Shown here piece after piece: positions 10,260-23,571 of a stretch of 64,000 nucleotides of DNA. The notes below the pieces were generated by a model that was not told the origin of the DNA, did not search any database, and was given only the letters and a program-made list of their open reading frames with translations. Source of the stretch: Zea mays (taxonomy: Eukaryota; Streptophyta; Magnoliopsida; Poales; Poaceae); assembly GCF_902167145.1 (NCBI RefSeq), contig NC_050105.1, forward strand, positions 115,709,898 to 115,773,897, written 5' to 3'. Within the stretch, counting starts at the first letter, position 1; each line of letters opens with the position of its first letter. The position numbers and the translations under genes were made by a program.

Positions 10260-11545
10260 ATGTCGTATCCATTTCTGCAAGTAAGGTTTTTGGTTCAGCT
10301 GTAGATTCTAAAAATCTGATTCTAGATGCGAGGAAGCTGTTGTGAGTTGATGGCTATGGGAAAAATAAAAACTCTTTGGTTGAAATAGCTATCAACTATA
10401 GATTTTGTAAGAGTATGATGACTTGGTAACATGGGAGGGGCACCGCCCTATGTTCTCTCAAATGAGCTTATTCGATAGCATGCCATCCTCAATAAAAGGG
10501 GTGATATGCCATGTCGCAGGGCCATATGCCCACAACGCTAGGCCCAAGCATTATGGTTGTAATCATGCCTAGTCCAACATATACATGGCAACCTACATGA
10601 ATAGTGTGTATGGCCTTAACAATGACTGGGACGATAGGTGTTACATCATTGTCTTCCATGGGTATGTAACATTGCAGTCATTGAACATAAAAGTGGGGAC
10701 TAGGGAGGTGTTGAAGGAGGCAAAATCAGATGTGTATGGGCAACGTGGATGTTGGGCGATGAGCAACGTTGAAATATGTACGGTGGTTTAGGGATGGCTA
10801 AGCCATGTCGCCAACGTTCAGAATCGGTTTTAGGAGGCAGTGGTCACTCTAGTCATAGTTGGGAGGTAATGTTGAGTGAGTGTCAATTGACGAGTCAAGT
10901 AGGGGCCTCCAAGTAGAAAATAAAATGATTCAATCCTATAAATAGTGGTGATTGGGGTAATATTTTCGAAAATCTGTTTGGTAGGAATCTAGAAGATATG
11001 GAATAAAAGGATATTTTAGATTGAACTAGCGGAATTTGTAGATTTTCAAGAATTGATTTAGCTCATGTACCCTTTTGGTCGGGATTCCATATTTTTTACA
11101 GTGACTCTAGCTCAGAAAACTGAACCAAACAGACCCTTAAACTACACCCTCCTGTCACTGTACTACACCCTCCAGTATAGATAGGATACTATCTTTTCAT
11201 ATGTTAACCGTTTGTAATCTTGTATTAAATAATTTAGCCACCAAACAAATTCAAATATAAAAATTCCAACTATAAACTTCTAAATTGTCAAGCACTATAA
11301 CTTTTGGAATAGGACATGTCTCCACATGAGATTGTTCAAAAATGTTGAATCTCAATGAAAACAATTTGAGACTCTAAACAAATTAAAATTAAAAACTTAT
11401 CAACAATAATCTTGTAATTTAGATCTATTACTACAACTTTGGTATTAATTAAGCATGTGAATATTTAATATCTTTTAAAATTCTAAATTTTAAAATCTAA
11501 AAAACATATTTGGGACTACAAACAACTTTAATGAAAAACTTTTCA
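10260..11545. other. AT-rich intergenic sequence, nothing supported
   Basis: No open frame with recognisable content. A Tourist-like end (GAACCAAACAGACCCTTA at about 11116-11133) hints at a MITE starting near 10965, but the left terminus and target duplication are unclear. Confidence 0.35.
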
Positions 11546-11548
11546 ACT

Positions 11549-11871
11549 CACTACAGGAATACTGAAGATTCCCGTCGACTTTTGCTCTGGCTGACGGGAA
11601 TTAGTTAACTCCTGTCGGCTACATCGCAGCCGACGGGCATTAAGTTAACTCCCGTCAGCCCTGACGCAAGCCGACGGGAATTAGTTAACTCCCGTCGGCC
11701 TATACTCTAGCCGACGGGGATTATTGTTTTATGGAGGCCGGCGGACATCCCGCGCGGCTCATTCTCCTCTCTCTCTCTGTTGTCTCGTTTCCAAACCGAC
11801 GCCGCCACCTAGCTACCCCCCCCCCCCTAGACGGCCGCCGCCCCGGAGCGCCCAACTGGATTCCTGTAGTG
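11549..11871. mobile_element. Miniature CACTA element, 323 bp, TSD ACT
   Basis: The termini are CACTACAGGAATAC and the inverse of CACTACAGGAATCC. Each end is flanked by ACT (11546-11548 and 11872-11874), the 3-bp duplication expected of CACTA transposons. The left half contains four near-copies of a palindromic subterminal motif, GCCGACGGGAATTAGTTAAC and its inverse, which would serve as transposase binding sites. There is no coding capacity. Confidence 0.9.
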
Positions 11872-12360
11872 ACTACAAAATAATTGTATTGAGAACTATA
11901 GACCATGTTAATCTCTATGGTTGAAAATTTTAAAATTTAAACGAAGTCCAAAAACTTAAAACAACATTTTGAGTCTCTAAATAAAAAAAATCTAACTACA
12001 AAGTTATAGGTCGTATGGAGAACTATAGTTTTTTTAGATGATTGGAGAACTATAATTTTGATATAAATGCATCTTTCTAGCAAAAAAAAATCACACCCTG
12101 AACCATCTGTTAATAGTCATTTCACCTTTGTTGATAGGTTAACAAAGATAAGACGTCTTAGGACGGTGATCTCTATTAATGATCAATTAACAAGAACAGT
12201 CAAATTAGTATGCCAATAACAAAGATGGCCTAAGTATTTAATAGAGATGGTCACTAAATGGTTTGTCGCTTAATTAGAGAGATTGCCCCAGAAATTCAAT
12301 ATCAGGCAGTGAGATTAAAGTTTCACGAGCCACATAAGTATTGTTGTGTCATTGTAGTAT

Positions 12361-12595
12361 ACTCCCTCCAGAATCGAATTATAAATCGTTTAGAATAACG
12401 AAACGGTTTCTAAAATATAGCTGACTAATTTTTTTTAAATAGAAATGATTCTTAACATATTTATACTTTTGTAAAAGTGTATTTTAGGCAAATTGGTGCA
12501 AATGACTATTAGATTTTAAAATAGAAACGATTGTATATGTATCGAAGTTTTACGAGTTTGATTCAAACCTTTTCCAAAACGATTTATAATTTAGA
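12361..12595. mobile_element. Stowaway-like MITE relic
   Basis: The left end reads TA-CTCCCTCCAGAATCG, the Stowaway terminal consensus. The interior holds inverted AAACGATTTATAATT / AATTATAAATCGTTT arms. The right terminus is degraded, so this is a fossil. Confidence 0.5.
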
Positions 12596-13380
12596 CACAT
12601 CGTCTCACGGCAATTAAACTATTGTATGATGTGGAAATTTACGTGTCCCAGATTCTTCTTGAGCACTAATCACGGCACTGTAGTGGCCTGGCCACTGTAA
12701 TCGATCTGTATGTGTAGATCCGCACATTGGCAGCTTAAACGCAGGTGGGCGGCCGGGATCGTGGGTTGTTGTGACCGTGTGAGTTGTTTTTATTGGCAAA
12801 TCCAGACGCAATCCTTGCAATATGCGGCGCGTCCCACGAAAAAGAAGCCCAATTCGACTGTGCCAAAGAGAGATAACGCAGAATGATGTGCACGCGTGAG
12901 TAGAGACATGTTGTGCCGCAGATGCGTGTGCAATTCCTCGTTTTGGACGTCGTGGTGCATCGTGCAAAGCATTGGTGGCGTCCGGATTATTGTAGTGTGC
13001 TTTGATATTTATCAGACTATGGAGATATGTCCCTGCGTTGCTAGAGTAAGACACAACATCATATCATGATATTATATTGAGCATGCGATGACTTATTATG
13101 AACATATAGTTAAGATATGCCCATAATATTTAAGTGTGATGAGTAATTGTCATAAAGATGATTGGCTTTGGTTTAGTGTCCACTAGCTTTAGCATCAATA
13201 TGGCGTATGTAATATATCTCTTGACTTATGGTGTGCATGTGTACTGAGGTGAAGGATGGACGTGGAGATTTAGATTGAGGGACTATAGAAACTAGGAGCT
13301 CAATGTGGTAGTTGACACCTTAAGACATCAATAAGTACAAGAGTATATGAAGGAGCATACTATATTGACTAAGTTAAGAC

Positions 13381-14328
13381 CACTGCAACAAAATCGCTCA
13401 AAGGTGACATGGTTGTTTGTGACACTAGCTAAAAATACGTCACTAATTTATCACAGTGACGTTTCTTTAAAAACGCGCCACTAACAAAATTATCTTTGTG
13501 ACGTCTATCGTAGAAATGTGTTACTAGCAAAATGTGGTAATAACTCAGTAACGGCTTTTATTTTACGTTTAAATCAAGTCACTAATATAAACATATAAAC
13601 ATGTCACTCGCTTCATTTGTCAGATCTATTTAGTGACGTGTATATATAAGCATGTCACTGGCTTTAGACGTAAGATTTTTTTAGTGACGTGTATTTAAAT
13701 TAATGTCACTAATACATACTATCTCCGTTCTTAAATATATGACATAGCTGACTTTTTTTGAAAACTTTGACCACTCGTCGTATTCAACAAAAATGGTGAA
13801 ATATTATTTATTTTGTTATAATTTGTTTTATCATTTAAGGTAGTTTGAGCGTGACTTGAAATTTTAGATTTTTGAATAAATATTTCGAATAAGACGACAT
13901 GAAAGTTTTTTAAAAAAATTCAATGGTGTAATATATTTAAAAACGGAGGGAGTATATACATTTAGTGACATGTGTATACAACCCTGTCACTAGCTTCAAC
14001 CTTTACGACACAATTAAAATTCGAATATTTCAAACAACCTTAGATAGAAAAACACCAAAATGAAAGTCATAGGTTTTTAAAAGTTATAAAACTTTGTAGT
14101 TTATAATATTTTGATTTGAAATCATCTTGTAATAAACAAATATATTTAAAGTTTTCAAATTTGAAAATCAAAATTTATAAACGACCTCAAATGTTGAAAT
14201 TACCAAAATAAAAGTTGTACATCTTTAAAAGTTATGTAACTTTGTAGTTGACAAGTTTTAAATTTGAATTCATTTACTGCATCAAATAATCAATTTAGAC
14301 TCGGTTTGTTGTAATATTCGGTGTAGTG
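13381..14328. mobile_element. Possible CACTA-like non-autonomous element
   Basis: The left end is CACTGCAACAAAAT. The right end inverts to CACTACACCGAATATTAC, also containing ACAACAAA. The interior has many TTAGTGACGTG / GTCACTAGC copies in both orientations, as in CACTA subterminal regions. The flanking triplets (GAC and GTA) do not match, so the call is weak. A Stowaway MITE is nested inside. Confidence 0.35.
13719..13952. mobile_element. Stowaway MITE, 234 bp, TSD TA
   Basis: It starts CTATCTCCGTTCTTAAATAT and ends TTTAAAAACGGAGGGAG, flanked by TA on both sides (13717-13718, 13953-13954). This is the Stowaway/Mariner signature. It is nested in the CACTA-like sequence. Confidence 0.85.
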
Positions 14329-14400
14329 GTAGACGAGCTCATGCATCAGGGGAGGTTGTTAGTTCGACTCTTATGAGCCACGCATGGTTGCTCGGTAGAG
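14322..14400 (+). mobile_element. tRNA-derived SINE-like segment
   Basis: An A-box-like TGTAGTGGTAGA (14322-14333) and a B-box-like AGTTCGACTC (14361-14370) are spaced about as in tRNA-derived SINEs. No cloverleaf acceptor stem or 3' tail was found. Confidence 0.25.
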
Positions 14401-17400
14401 GACTTTGACTACAATCTAAGCAAAATCTCCCTCCTACGTGACGATGAGAGGGCGATCTGAATGGTCTATCACAGCCGCACTGAACATATAGACATCCGGC
14501 ATTATTTCTTGAGACATCACTCATAAAGGGGAGATATCGTAATTAGGGATGAAAACGGTTTTAGAATTTTTTTGGTATTCGCCGGTAGCGTCATTTCTCA
14601 AAAACGGAATCGGTCATCGGTATCAAAATCGATATAGTGTTTTATCAACTGTTTCGTTCAGTTACCATTTTTAGTCGAATTTTATCGAAATTATACATTG
14701 GGATTACCGAAAATAACTACACCCAAATGTAACACCCTGAATTTAGGGGTATAAAATTTCTTTTCTAATATCCACCAGGTTCAGGTTCAGATGTTACTCT
14801 CTCATTTCTTTGCTTTCCTTCTCTTTTTCCTAAAAATGGAGAATTATTTTGTTTTATATTGGCATAAACCTAGTGGAATGAGCCCTAGAGGCGCTTTGGT
14901 TGTTGCATTCATGCCGTTGCACGGTGTTTCTAAGTGCAAAATGTGTTTGAAACATGTTAGTATATCCTATAGAAGCTCTCGGTAGATTTTCATATTTTTC
15001 GGAGTATTTTTCTATTTTCTAGAAACCAAAATCTATTTATTTGAGGTACTTAAAATGTTTTTTAGAAACTCTAAGTATGTTTTTGAGTTCATTAGGTGCC
15101 AAAACATTTCTATGAAAATTTCTGGAATTTTTGAAAGCATCTATAATATTTTGAGCATAAAATATGGATTTCTAGACTTTTTCGAATTTTATAAATGGTA
15201 AAATTCGAATTTGAACCGAATTTCCATCTCGTCTGAACCCTAGATATATATACAGGCTCGGCTTCTCCTCGTCGAGAATGTTCCAGAGCACGAAACCGTT
15301 TTCTTAGATTCAATTTCCAGCTCCTGGAATTGCTCGTCGAAGTTCAAAAGCGGTTCCAACTCTGGTGAACAATTACTCCCAATCTGTGCATCGTGTGCGG
15401 AATCTGTGGATACCGTTGCGATCGTCTCGTTAAGGGCTTCGTCTGGGCGCGTTCGGTTCGTCGATCGAACCTTCTAATCTTCGTCAATCGATGGTTTCCT
15501 CCTCGGCTCTGGTGAGGGTCTTCTTCTTCGGTGAGAAACCTCCATTGTTGCACCTAGGGTTTTATTGTTTTTTCCTTTTTCCCGTCTGTGTTTGGGTCCC
15601 TCTCCCTCTCCTCACCTCACCCGGCGGCGGCCCTCCCCCTTGTTTTCCCCCCACCGCGCAGCCCCTCCCCGCGGCGCTAGCGGTCATGGCGGCCCGAGCC
15701 GGCCTCCCTTGCTGCGCGCCCTACCCCCCCCCCCCCGGGCCATGGCAGCCCAAGCCGACCTCCCCTACGCGCGCCTGGCCCGGCTCGACCCCTATCCCCT
15801 GCGCAGAGCCCCTCCTCTCCCCCTTCCATGGTTGGGAGGAAGGAGAAGAGAGGAGGAAGAAGAAGACAATTTTGTAATTTAGTCCCTGTTTCGTACGCAA
15901 GAATTTAGTCTAATTTAAAACAGTGATAACTTTTACGTTTTAAACCCGATTCAATCCGTTTAAGTTGTGTTAGATTCATATTAAAATTATATACATGTTA
16001 GAAGTATTTTTTCCTACAGTTGCATATTTTACTTAATTTATTTAAACGTTTGTTTAACCGTTGGCTACTAGAACAATGTTTTATTTAAATCTAATTTATA
16101 ATTTCGAATTGCGCATTTATAAATCAACATCAGCGCAATTAATGTTAATTGAACTATTCTTATTAAATAATTGGTTAGTTTAGTTATATTATTTATTTAT
16201 TAGTCTTGCGTATCATGTCGACCTGCGTGCCGTGCGCATGGCGCAGGGTTGTTTCACGCGCGTCGTTCGCGAGTGTAGCACGTGATGTTCGCACGTGTTT
16301 TCGTGCACCATTCGCATGTATCGCGCGTTATCCGCGTGCGAGATTAAATCGTTCGCTTATAATCACTCATATAAGTTAATTAGTTATTTATTTAATCATC
16401 CACAGTTAAAACAGTAAGTTAGTCAAAACTAAGTAGTTTTAATTTATATTTTATAAATGTCAATTAATATAATTACATTTAATCAAACGTTCTAACTTCT
16501 AACTAATACTTGCTTAGTGTAAACGTGTCAACTTCTAGACCGTAGCTCTGACTGCCGCGTTTTTTTCGTCGCGTGACCATAGTAGCGAGCTCTATTTTTG
16601 TATGTTTTATTATGTTTTTCTTTGAAAGGTATAATGTTCTTATGTGTATATATATATATGTTTGCTTGTGTCTGTTCGTCTTTGCTTCACGTTGCGATTA
16701 GATCGCGGTCCGTTTCTGAGCTTTGAGTATTCGACGATCAAGCTTCGGCGACCAAGTGGTTAGGTTCTTCGAGTTCTACAATGTTAAAGACCTTAAGTAT
16801 CTGTTTGGTGAAGGCAAGTGTCCTCTGACCTGTTATGTCCTACTTACTTATAATTCAATGTTCTGCATTACTTAATTGAAACCTAAGGATTGACTAGCTT
16901 TGCATTTATCTTGTCCTTGATTATCTTTTGGGTTATTATGATTAGCTTCATGCTATTGCTCTACTTTAATCAACGAATATGATGATAACATTTATTATAC
17001 GATGATGTTATCTTGATTATGATGATAAGCTTGTGTTACTTTAGGGGACTTAGGCTATTTCCTGAGTACCTCTCTGTAAGATACCTGTTCGTTGAGAGAC
17101 CACCCGAGATAACAGTACAACCATGAGGGTGGAATAGGACGCCCTTATTTATACTACTCTATTAAGAACCTAATGTGGGTACCTGGTGCTAGCACGGCTT
17201 CACCCTACGGCCCACAGCACGAGCGTAAAAAATAGTGCAAAGCAAGCATTTGAACCCACACCTGCATGCTTTATAAATTTGGAGCTAACCATCAAACCAC
17301 ACATACCTTAGTGTTTAAAAATAAAAAATAATTATATTTATAGCCTAGGCGCCGCTACCCCAGGCTCATGGCAACGCACGGGCACATACCTAGTAGCTGA

Positions 17401-17705
17401 TTAATTAGATGAACTTAGGGGTGTAGTTGGATTTGCCAGAGGGCCGTCAATGGAGGCCGGGCATAGTGCTTCCTCTACTAAGGGTGGGTGCCGAGATTCA
17501 TTTGTTTTGGTTTTGTTAGTTACCTACCTTAGGGAGGAGTACCGTGTTTGTACGACTAGCGAAACCTAACAACCAACTGCACACCAGGAGAATCTTTATA
17601 AAGGCTACGTAGTGATACCCTACCAGGCCACCTAGGTAGTGATCAATGGGGAGTAACGCTCTTCGGGCAGAAAGGGAGTCACGGCTTGTGGGTAAAGTGT
17701 GCAAC

Positions 17706-18388
17706 TAGGGATGGTAACGGGTTGGATTTTGTTCGGGTATAATAATACCCGACCCGAAATTGTACCCAAGACTTCTACAAATATCCATACCCACCAAGCC
17801 AATCGGGCGAGAAACTATACCCATACCCATGCCCATCGGGTATCCACCGGGTATCGGATATCCAGTGGATATGTTATTGTAGACTAAATAGCATTTGGTC
17901 AGTGTTATAGTTAATGCATAAAATATTTTAGTTTCCATCTAAGCACCAATGCAACACGAGAACGACTATATTTGGCTACACGTCGATACAATTTCCCAAC
18001 TCAAAATTATGACATCCAATAGATTTAAATTCGAGTACAGAGAATAAAAACTTAATGAGTTCATGGCAGTTGACAGTCATAACATTGTCAATGTCTCATT
18101 GATCTCGATTACATTACAGTTGACTGTTAACACAACACAAATTAATATTCATTAATCAACAACACATGCGGGTGAGTTTTTCTAGTGGATGTAGCACATT
18201 TTTAATGGATGTAGCACATTTAAAGAGGTATATTGATATCTCGGGTATCCCTTGGATACCCATGGGTAAAGTATTTTACCCATACCCGACCCGATAGGAC
18301 CCGCGGGTGAGTTTTTCTACCCATATCCATATCCACCGGGTACGAAACCCGCGGGTATCCATACCCACGGGTCCTACTGCCATCCCTA
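17706..18388. mobile_element. hAT-type MITE, 683 bp, TSD TGTGCAAC
   Basis: The ends are TAGGGATGGTAACGGGT and, inverted, TAGGGATGGCAGTAGGACC. A perfect 8-bp duplication TGTGCAAC flanks it (17698-17705, 18389-18396), diagnostic of hAT transposition. The subterminal regions are rich in ACCCG / CGGGT repeats. No transposase frame is present. It is nested in solo LTR A. Confidence 0.9.
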
Positions 18389-18449
18389 TGTGCAACCTCT
18401 GCAGGGGAAAGAAACTGATATATCAGTCATGCTCACGTTTATGAGCGGC

Positions 18450-21400
18450 TGTCACACCTAGTTTTGGAAGGTAAACCGAATGCGGACCATGTACGTGCCA
18501 GGATCAGAACTCACGTACACAGCGATTACATAATTGGACATCATCACACAATGCTCGAAATAAATAGCAGAAAGGTACTTTATTACAACAAGATGTCCAA
18601 GACATCCACATAGTCTATTACATAACCATTGTCTTTAACATAACTACCAAAGTGCAGAAATATGGAACGTAGAAGCTAAGCCTACACAGGCAGCTGACTA
18701 GGGGTTTGCCACTAAGAAAGAACTAGAACTCGTCGTAGTCCTAAAACTCCTTGAAGTCATCCATGTTGCCAGCATCACCTCCTGAGCACTGAGTGCAGTG
18801 GGGACAACCTGGGGTAGGGTGGTTTGTAAAGCAAGGGTGAGTACACATCAACGTACTCAGCAAATGTCCCATTTGGCTAAAGTGGACTAGCTATATATGG
18901 GGTTGAGGTTAAGCAGTTGCTTTTAGTTGGTCAAGTATTTATTATCATCAGTAGAGCCAAGTTTTTAGTAATAAACCCAGTTATTACCCAGAAGTACCCC
19001 CCTCAAAAGAGGAAATACTGGAGATCAGATTTTATAACATCATTATTAATCATCATCATAAAAGTATCCAAAGTTCTTCTAATCAAAGAGGATCCCAAGG
19101 CTACTCTTAACCGTGAGCTCGGCTGATATACCAGTTTCTAACACTCTGCAGAGGTTGTACACTTTACCCACAAGTCGTGATCCCTTTATGCCTCGGGTCG
19201 ATCAAACCCTCAAACACTACCAAGGTGAGTCGGCAAGGTTTCACTACATAGCCTTTACAAAGACTCCCCGAGTGCATAGCTGCTCGTTAGGTTTCGCCAG
19301 TCGTACAAACGCAGTACACCTCCCCAAGGTGGGTGACTAACAAAACCAAATCAAATGAACCTCTGCACCCCAACCTTGGCAGAGCGAGCACTACGCCCCA
19401 GCCCCATTGACGGCCCTCCGGCAAAGCCAACTACACCCCCAGGTTCATCTAATTAATCAGCTAAGGGTGTCCCATGCCACCCTCATGGTTGCACTATTAT
19501 CCCGGGTGGTCACTCCACGAACAGGTCCTTACGGAGAGGTACTCAGGAAAAAGGCCTGAGCCCCCTAGAGTATCACAAGTTCATCAACATAATCAGGATA
19601 ATCGTATCGTATCATAAATGTTCACATCATGTTCATTGATTGAAGTTAAGGCAATAGCAAAATGCTAACCATGATAACCCAAAAGGTAAACAAGGATAAG
19701 TAAATACAGACTAGTCAATCCTTAGGTTTCATAAAGTAATATGAGACAGTGAATCATAAAGTATGTAGGACATAATAGGTTAGAGGACACTAGCCTTCAC
19801 CAGGTTGTTGCTCAGGGAGGTCTCCAACAACACAATCAGGAACCTCGGACTGCTCGTTGTCTAAATAAAGCGAGCATGCATTCAATACATTTGGAAAGTA
19901 CAAATGAACATCACACCAAACATGTACAAACATTGGAACTCGTCTTAAAAGGGACACATTACTACATAACGGGGATGAATTCAAAGTATAACATGAATTA
20001 TAGCATAAATTAACTTCATTTGGTAATAGATTACTATTTTCCCTAAGTGTTACTTACAAGTACATAATCATAGTTCAATTTATTTTATTTGCGACCTAAA
20101 AATTAGAACAGAGGTGAACTCATGTAATACACATTATTAATCTCATAAGCTTAAACATGTCTAAATCCATAAGGTTTTCCCTTTTATTTATTTTATTAAA
20201 TAAATAAATCTACATCTACATTAGTTCAAACTTAGTCATAAAAATTAGAATGTGCAGACAGTAAATGAAATCATTTTATTTAGACAGAGAATAATTCTAT
20301 GAACATTTGGCAATTTGAATCACTAAATTTGGAGTTCATATGCAAAAGTTATGAAATAAACAAGTTTGGGGATTCAAAATATGAAATTAGGTCTAATTCT
20401 GTGAATATTTAAAAGTTCAGGGTTAAATCTGCAAGATTACAGGGGCCTGCGCACACCAGGGACGGCGGGTTGATTTCCAATAAACCGAGGGTCTCTTTAA
20501 TAAAACTACCGCGCGAAGGGGTATCGGGTGAATCTAACCGTCAGATCTAAAACCAACGGCTGAGATTAGATCCGCGGCTGAGGGCGCGCGCGCGGGGGCT
20601 AGCGAGCACTGACAGGCGGGCCAAAGATGTCAACGACAGAGGGGGAGGGCGCACTGACCAAGCAAGCCCAGCGCTAGGGGACTTGGGCGCTGACAGGCGG
20701 GCTAGGGCGTCAGGCGCGCGTGCGCGAAGCGTTATCCGTGATCTGAGCCGTGCGATGAAGATCGAACGGAGGGGATCAGACCGGGGAGGGGTGAACGGCT
20801 ACAGGCGGTGCTACTCTTCTCCACGGCGGTGAGGTCACCAGAGTTGAGGCTGGCACGAGCTAGGGTGGCTCCGGGGTCGCCGGAGTCGGGCAGAAAGGGA
20901 GAGAACGCCATGGCGAACTCAATGGTGGGGAAGAGGCCATGAATCCGAGGGCAGAGAGGGGAGAACGGCGGAGAGAAGGTCTCGGGCGGGCCGGAGTAAC
21001 TCCGGTGAGGCATTCCGGCCACGGGGAGGGGGCTTAAGGTGCGCTAAGGCCTGGGCTAGCTTTAGCAGAGGCAGAGGCACCTTAGGGACTAACGCCGGGG
21101 AACTAGACCGGGCTAAATCGGCCGGCCACCGCGCGAGCACGGCGGTCCGCCGTGGCCGAGCACCGGCGAAGCCAAAATTAGCCGAGCACAGAGCACAATA
21201 GGGAAAATTGGGCACGGGGACAGGTGTCTCACCTCGGGACGGAGCTCGGGGAGGCCTGGCGCGGTCTCCGGTGGCCTGGACGGTCGAGAACGCGGGCACG
21301 GTTCTCCGGCGGCGGCTGGCGGTGTGGGCAGAGCGCGAGAGAGGGTGAGGCTGTGCGAAATGAGGCGAGGGGCGAGCGCGGGGCACTAGCGGGGCTCTAA

Positions 21401-22103
21401 GAAGGGAGCTGGGCGCGTGGGCGGGCATCGTGGCCGAGAAACCCGGCGACGTGCGCGAGTGCGCACTCGCCGGTCAACGGCGAGAGCGAGGGGGGCGGAA
21501 CTTACAGGGCAGGCCCACAGCGCAGAGAAAGAAAAGGGGACGCGCGGGGCAACGGCTCGACAACTGGCGAACCGGGCCCGCGAGGCAGAGAGAGAATGAG
21601 CGCGCGGGTGAAGGAAACTGGTGCCGACAGATCGGCCCCACTGGGCAGCGAGCGAGAGAGGAGAGAGCGCGCAGGAGAGAGGGCTGCCGCTAACAGGCGG
21701 GGTCCGACTGTCAGGCGGCGCGGGCGCGCGGCCTGGCTGGGTCGAGTTGGGCCGGCTGGGCTGCATTTCCTTTTTCTTTTTCTCTGGATTTTATAATTCC
21801 TTTTCTATAGGGTTTTCAAATCCAAATTCAAACTAGGTTTCAAATTCAAATAAATTCAAACATGTGCAACACTTCAAAGAATATTTTAAGCTCAGCATGA
21901 TGCAACATGTCATGACCCATAGTGTTTTGGCAAAAATAAATAATTAATCCTCCACTATTTTAAGCTAATTCTACTTAAAAGGAAGAGAGAGAGAGGGAGA
22001 GAGACAATATAGAGATAGATAGAAACTAGCGAGAGAAGAGTAACACATGATTTTGGGTGATAATTAGAAAGAAATTTTATATCCCCAAAATCAGGGTGTT
22101 ACA
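18450..22103 (-). mobile_element. Solo LTR B, 3654 bp, same family as A, inserted inside A in reverse
   Basis: On the minus strand it starts TGTAACACCCTGATTTTGG at 22103 and ends CCAAAACTAGGTGTGACA at 18450. The flanks are GCGGC (18445-18449) and ACGGC (22104-22108): a 5-bp duplication with one mismatch, or a 4-bp match. The last ~1.3 kb of its sense strand aligns by eye to LTR A (for example GGGACATTTGCTGAGTACRT), while the 5' halves are more diverged. LTR A resumes on either side exactly at its borders. The GC-rich part (20560-21770) contains only spurious frames. Confidence 0.85.
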
Positions 22104-22298
22104 ACGGCCTTGGGATCCTCTTTGATTAGAGATACAGATGATCTAAGATACAATGGTTCTATTGATGGTTTTGGTTACGATGATGATAATGATGTTCCTC
22201 GATGAGGAAATGATTCACGGGTTGGTTATTGCTAAAACTTGGTTTCCACTAATAATAAATATCTGACCAACTAAAAACAACTGCTTTTAGGTTAACTC

Positions 22299-23571
22299 TG
22301 TTAGAAATATGCCCTAGAGATAATCATAGAGATGAGCATATTTCTTTGTATCCATGATATATATATTGCTTAATTGAATATCCATGGAAGGCACCTTGTA
22401 TTGATTAGCAATTATGTGAATTGTTTGTGAGATTCTTTACTTATATGGTTATTCTAAATGATGTCCCTAGTCAGAGTCGATGACTAGCACATGTATTAGT
22501 TGATGACTACATTTCACAAGTCATGAACATGGAGATGTTAAATTAATAATGTGGGCGCATGTATGACATGAGGCTGGACCGACCCAACGTGAGATATTGT
22601 AATATAGTTCTCTTCTTGCAACATGAATACTGTATCCTTAGACCTGAGATTGTCGCATGTTCTCAAGATGTGAATTGACTTACTTAGGGACTATCAAATG
22701 CTATCCCGTAACTGGGTAGTTATAAAGGTAGTTTTGGGTTTGTCAGGAAGCATGCTATGAGGCATGGTCAGTCAAGATGGAATTTGTTCCTCTCTTTGTG
22801 AGAGAGATATCTCTGGGCCCCTCGAGTGATTGGATCAAGAAATGCATGGCCGTGCTAGGGTTAAGGGTTAACCGTTGAAAGGATTCCAATTCACAGTATC
22901 GAGAAAGAGAGGTCAGCTTAGAGCCAGACCAAATATCGTGCGACAAAGGGAACAGCATGTACTTAATGTCGCAATGGTTCGTCTGATATGATCTTTACGT
23001 ACACATAGGAGTTGACATGTCTTGCTAGAGGCCGCTGTCAATTATTGGGCCAAGTAAGAGTACTCGGGCTATGTCTATTTGTACGTGAACCTATAGGGTC
23101 ACACACTTAAGGGGAAGGAAGCCTAATTCGGATTAGATCCGAAATTAGACTGGGCTTTAGGGTTAATGATGGGCCTCGGCGTCAGAAGCCCACCATAACG
23201 CCTATATAATGAGGGGCGGGGGCGCGGTTAAGGATAACCTAATTCGCCACCAGCGAACTAACAGCCGCCGCCCACCTCTCGCCCTCGCCAAGCCGCCGTC
23301 GCGAACCTAGCAGTTCGGTACGCGGCGCTTCCTCCTTGTACGTGTGGATACCTCGGAGGTGCTACATCTGGAGCACTTGGACGAACCGTGCGAGGACGTG
23401 AAGGACGCCGGCGACTGCACGGCACTGCTCGACGCGTTCGTCTACATCGAGACGTCTTCCGCTGCTCTGCGCATCTAGTGGTAATTCCATGACCTATAAC
23501 CGCAGTAGTTCTTGGTATTATGGGGATGAAAATTTTGTTTTGCGCTAGCGTAGCCTCCCCGTAATCCTACA
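22299..23571 (+). mobile_element. Copia-type solo LTR, 1273 bp, TSD AACTC
   Basis: It begins TGTTAGAAATATGCCCTAGA, the start typical of Angela/BARE-like Copia LTRs, and ends CCCGTAATCCTACA. Perfect AACTC duplications flank it (22294-22298, 23572-23576). LTR A sequence continues on both sides, so it is a third solo LTR within A. Confidence 0.85.

Noticed and set aside
10064..10261. Poly-aspartate reading frame
   Set aside because: Produced by a trinucleotide microsatellite; no other coding evidence.
13381..14328. Complete CACTA element
   Set aside because: The termini are suggestive, but the flanking triplets GAC and GTA do not form a target duplication; kept only as a weak call.
14322..14400. 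Functional tRNA gene
   Set aside because: A- and B-box-like motifs exist but no acceptor stem pairing or anticodon arm could be drawn; SINE-like at best.
20560..21796. Several 60-170-residue frames in GC-rich DNA
   Set aside because: They lie within solo LTR B and show no recognisable protein content or conserved start.
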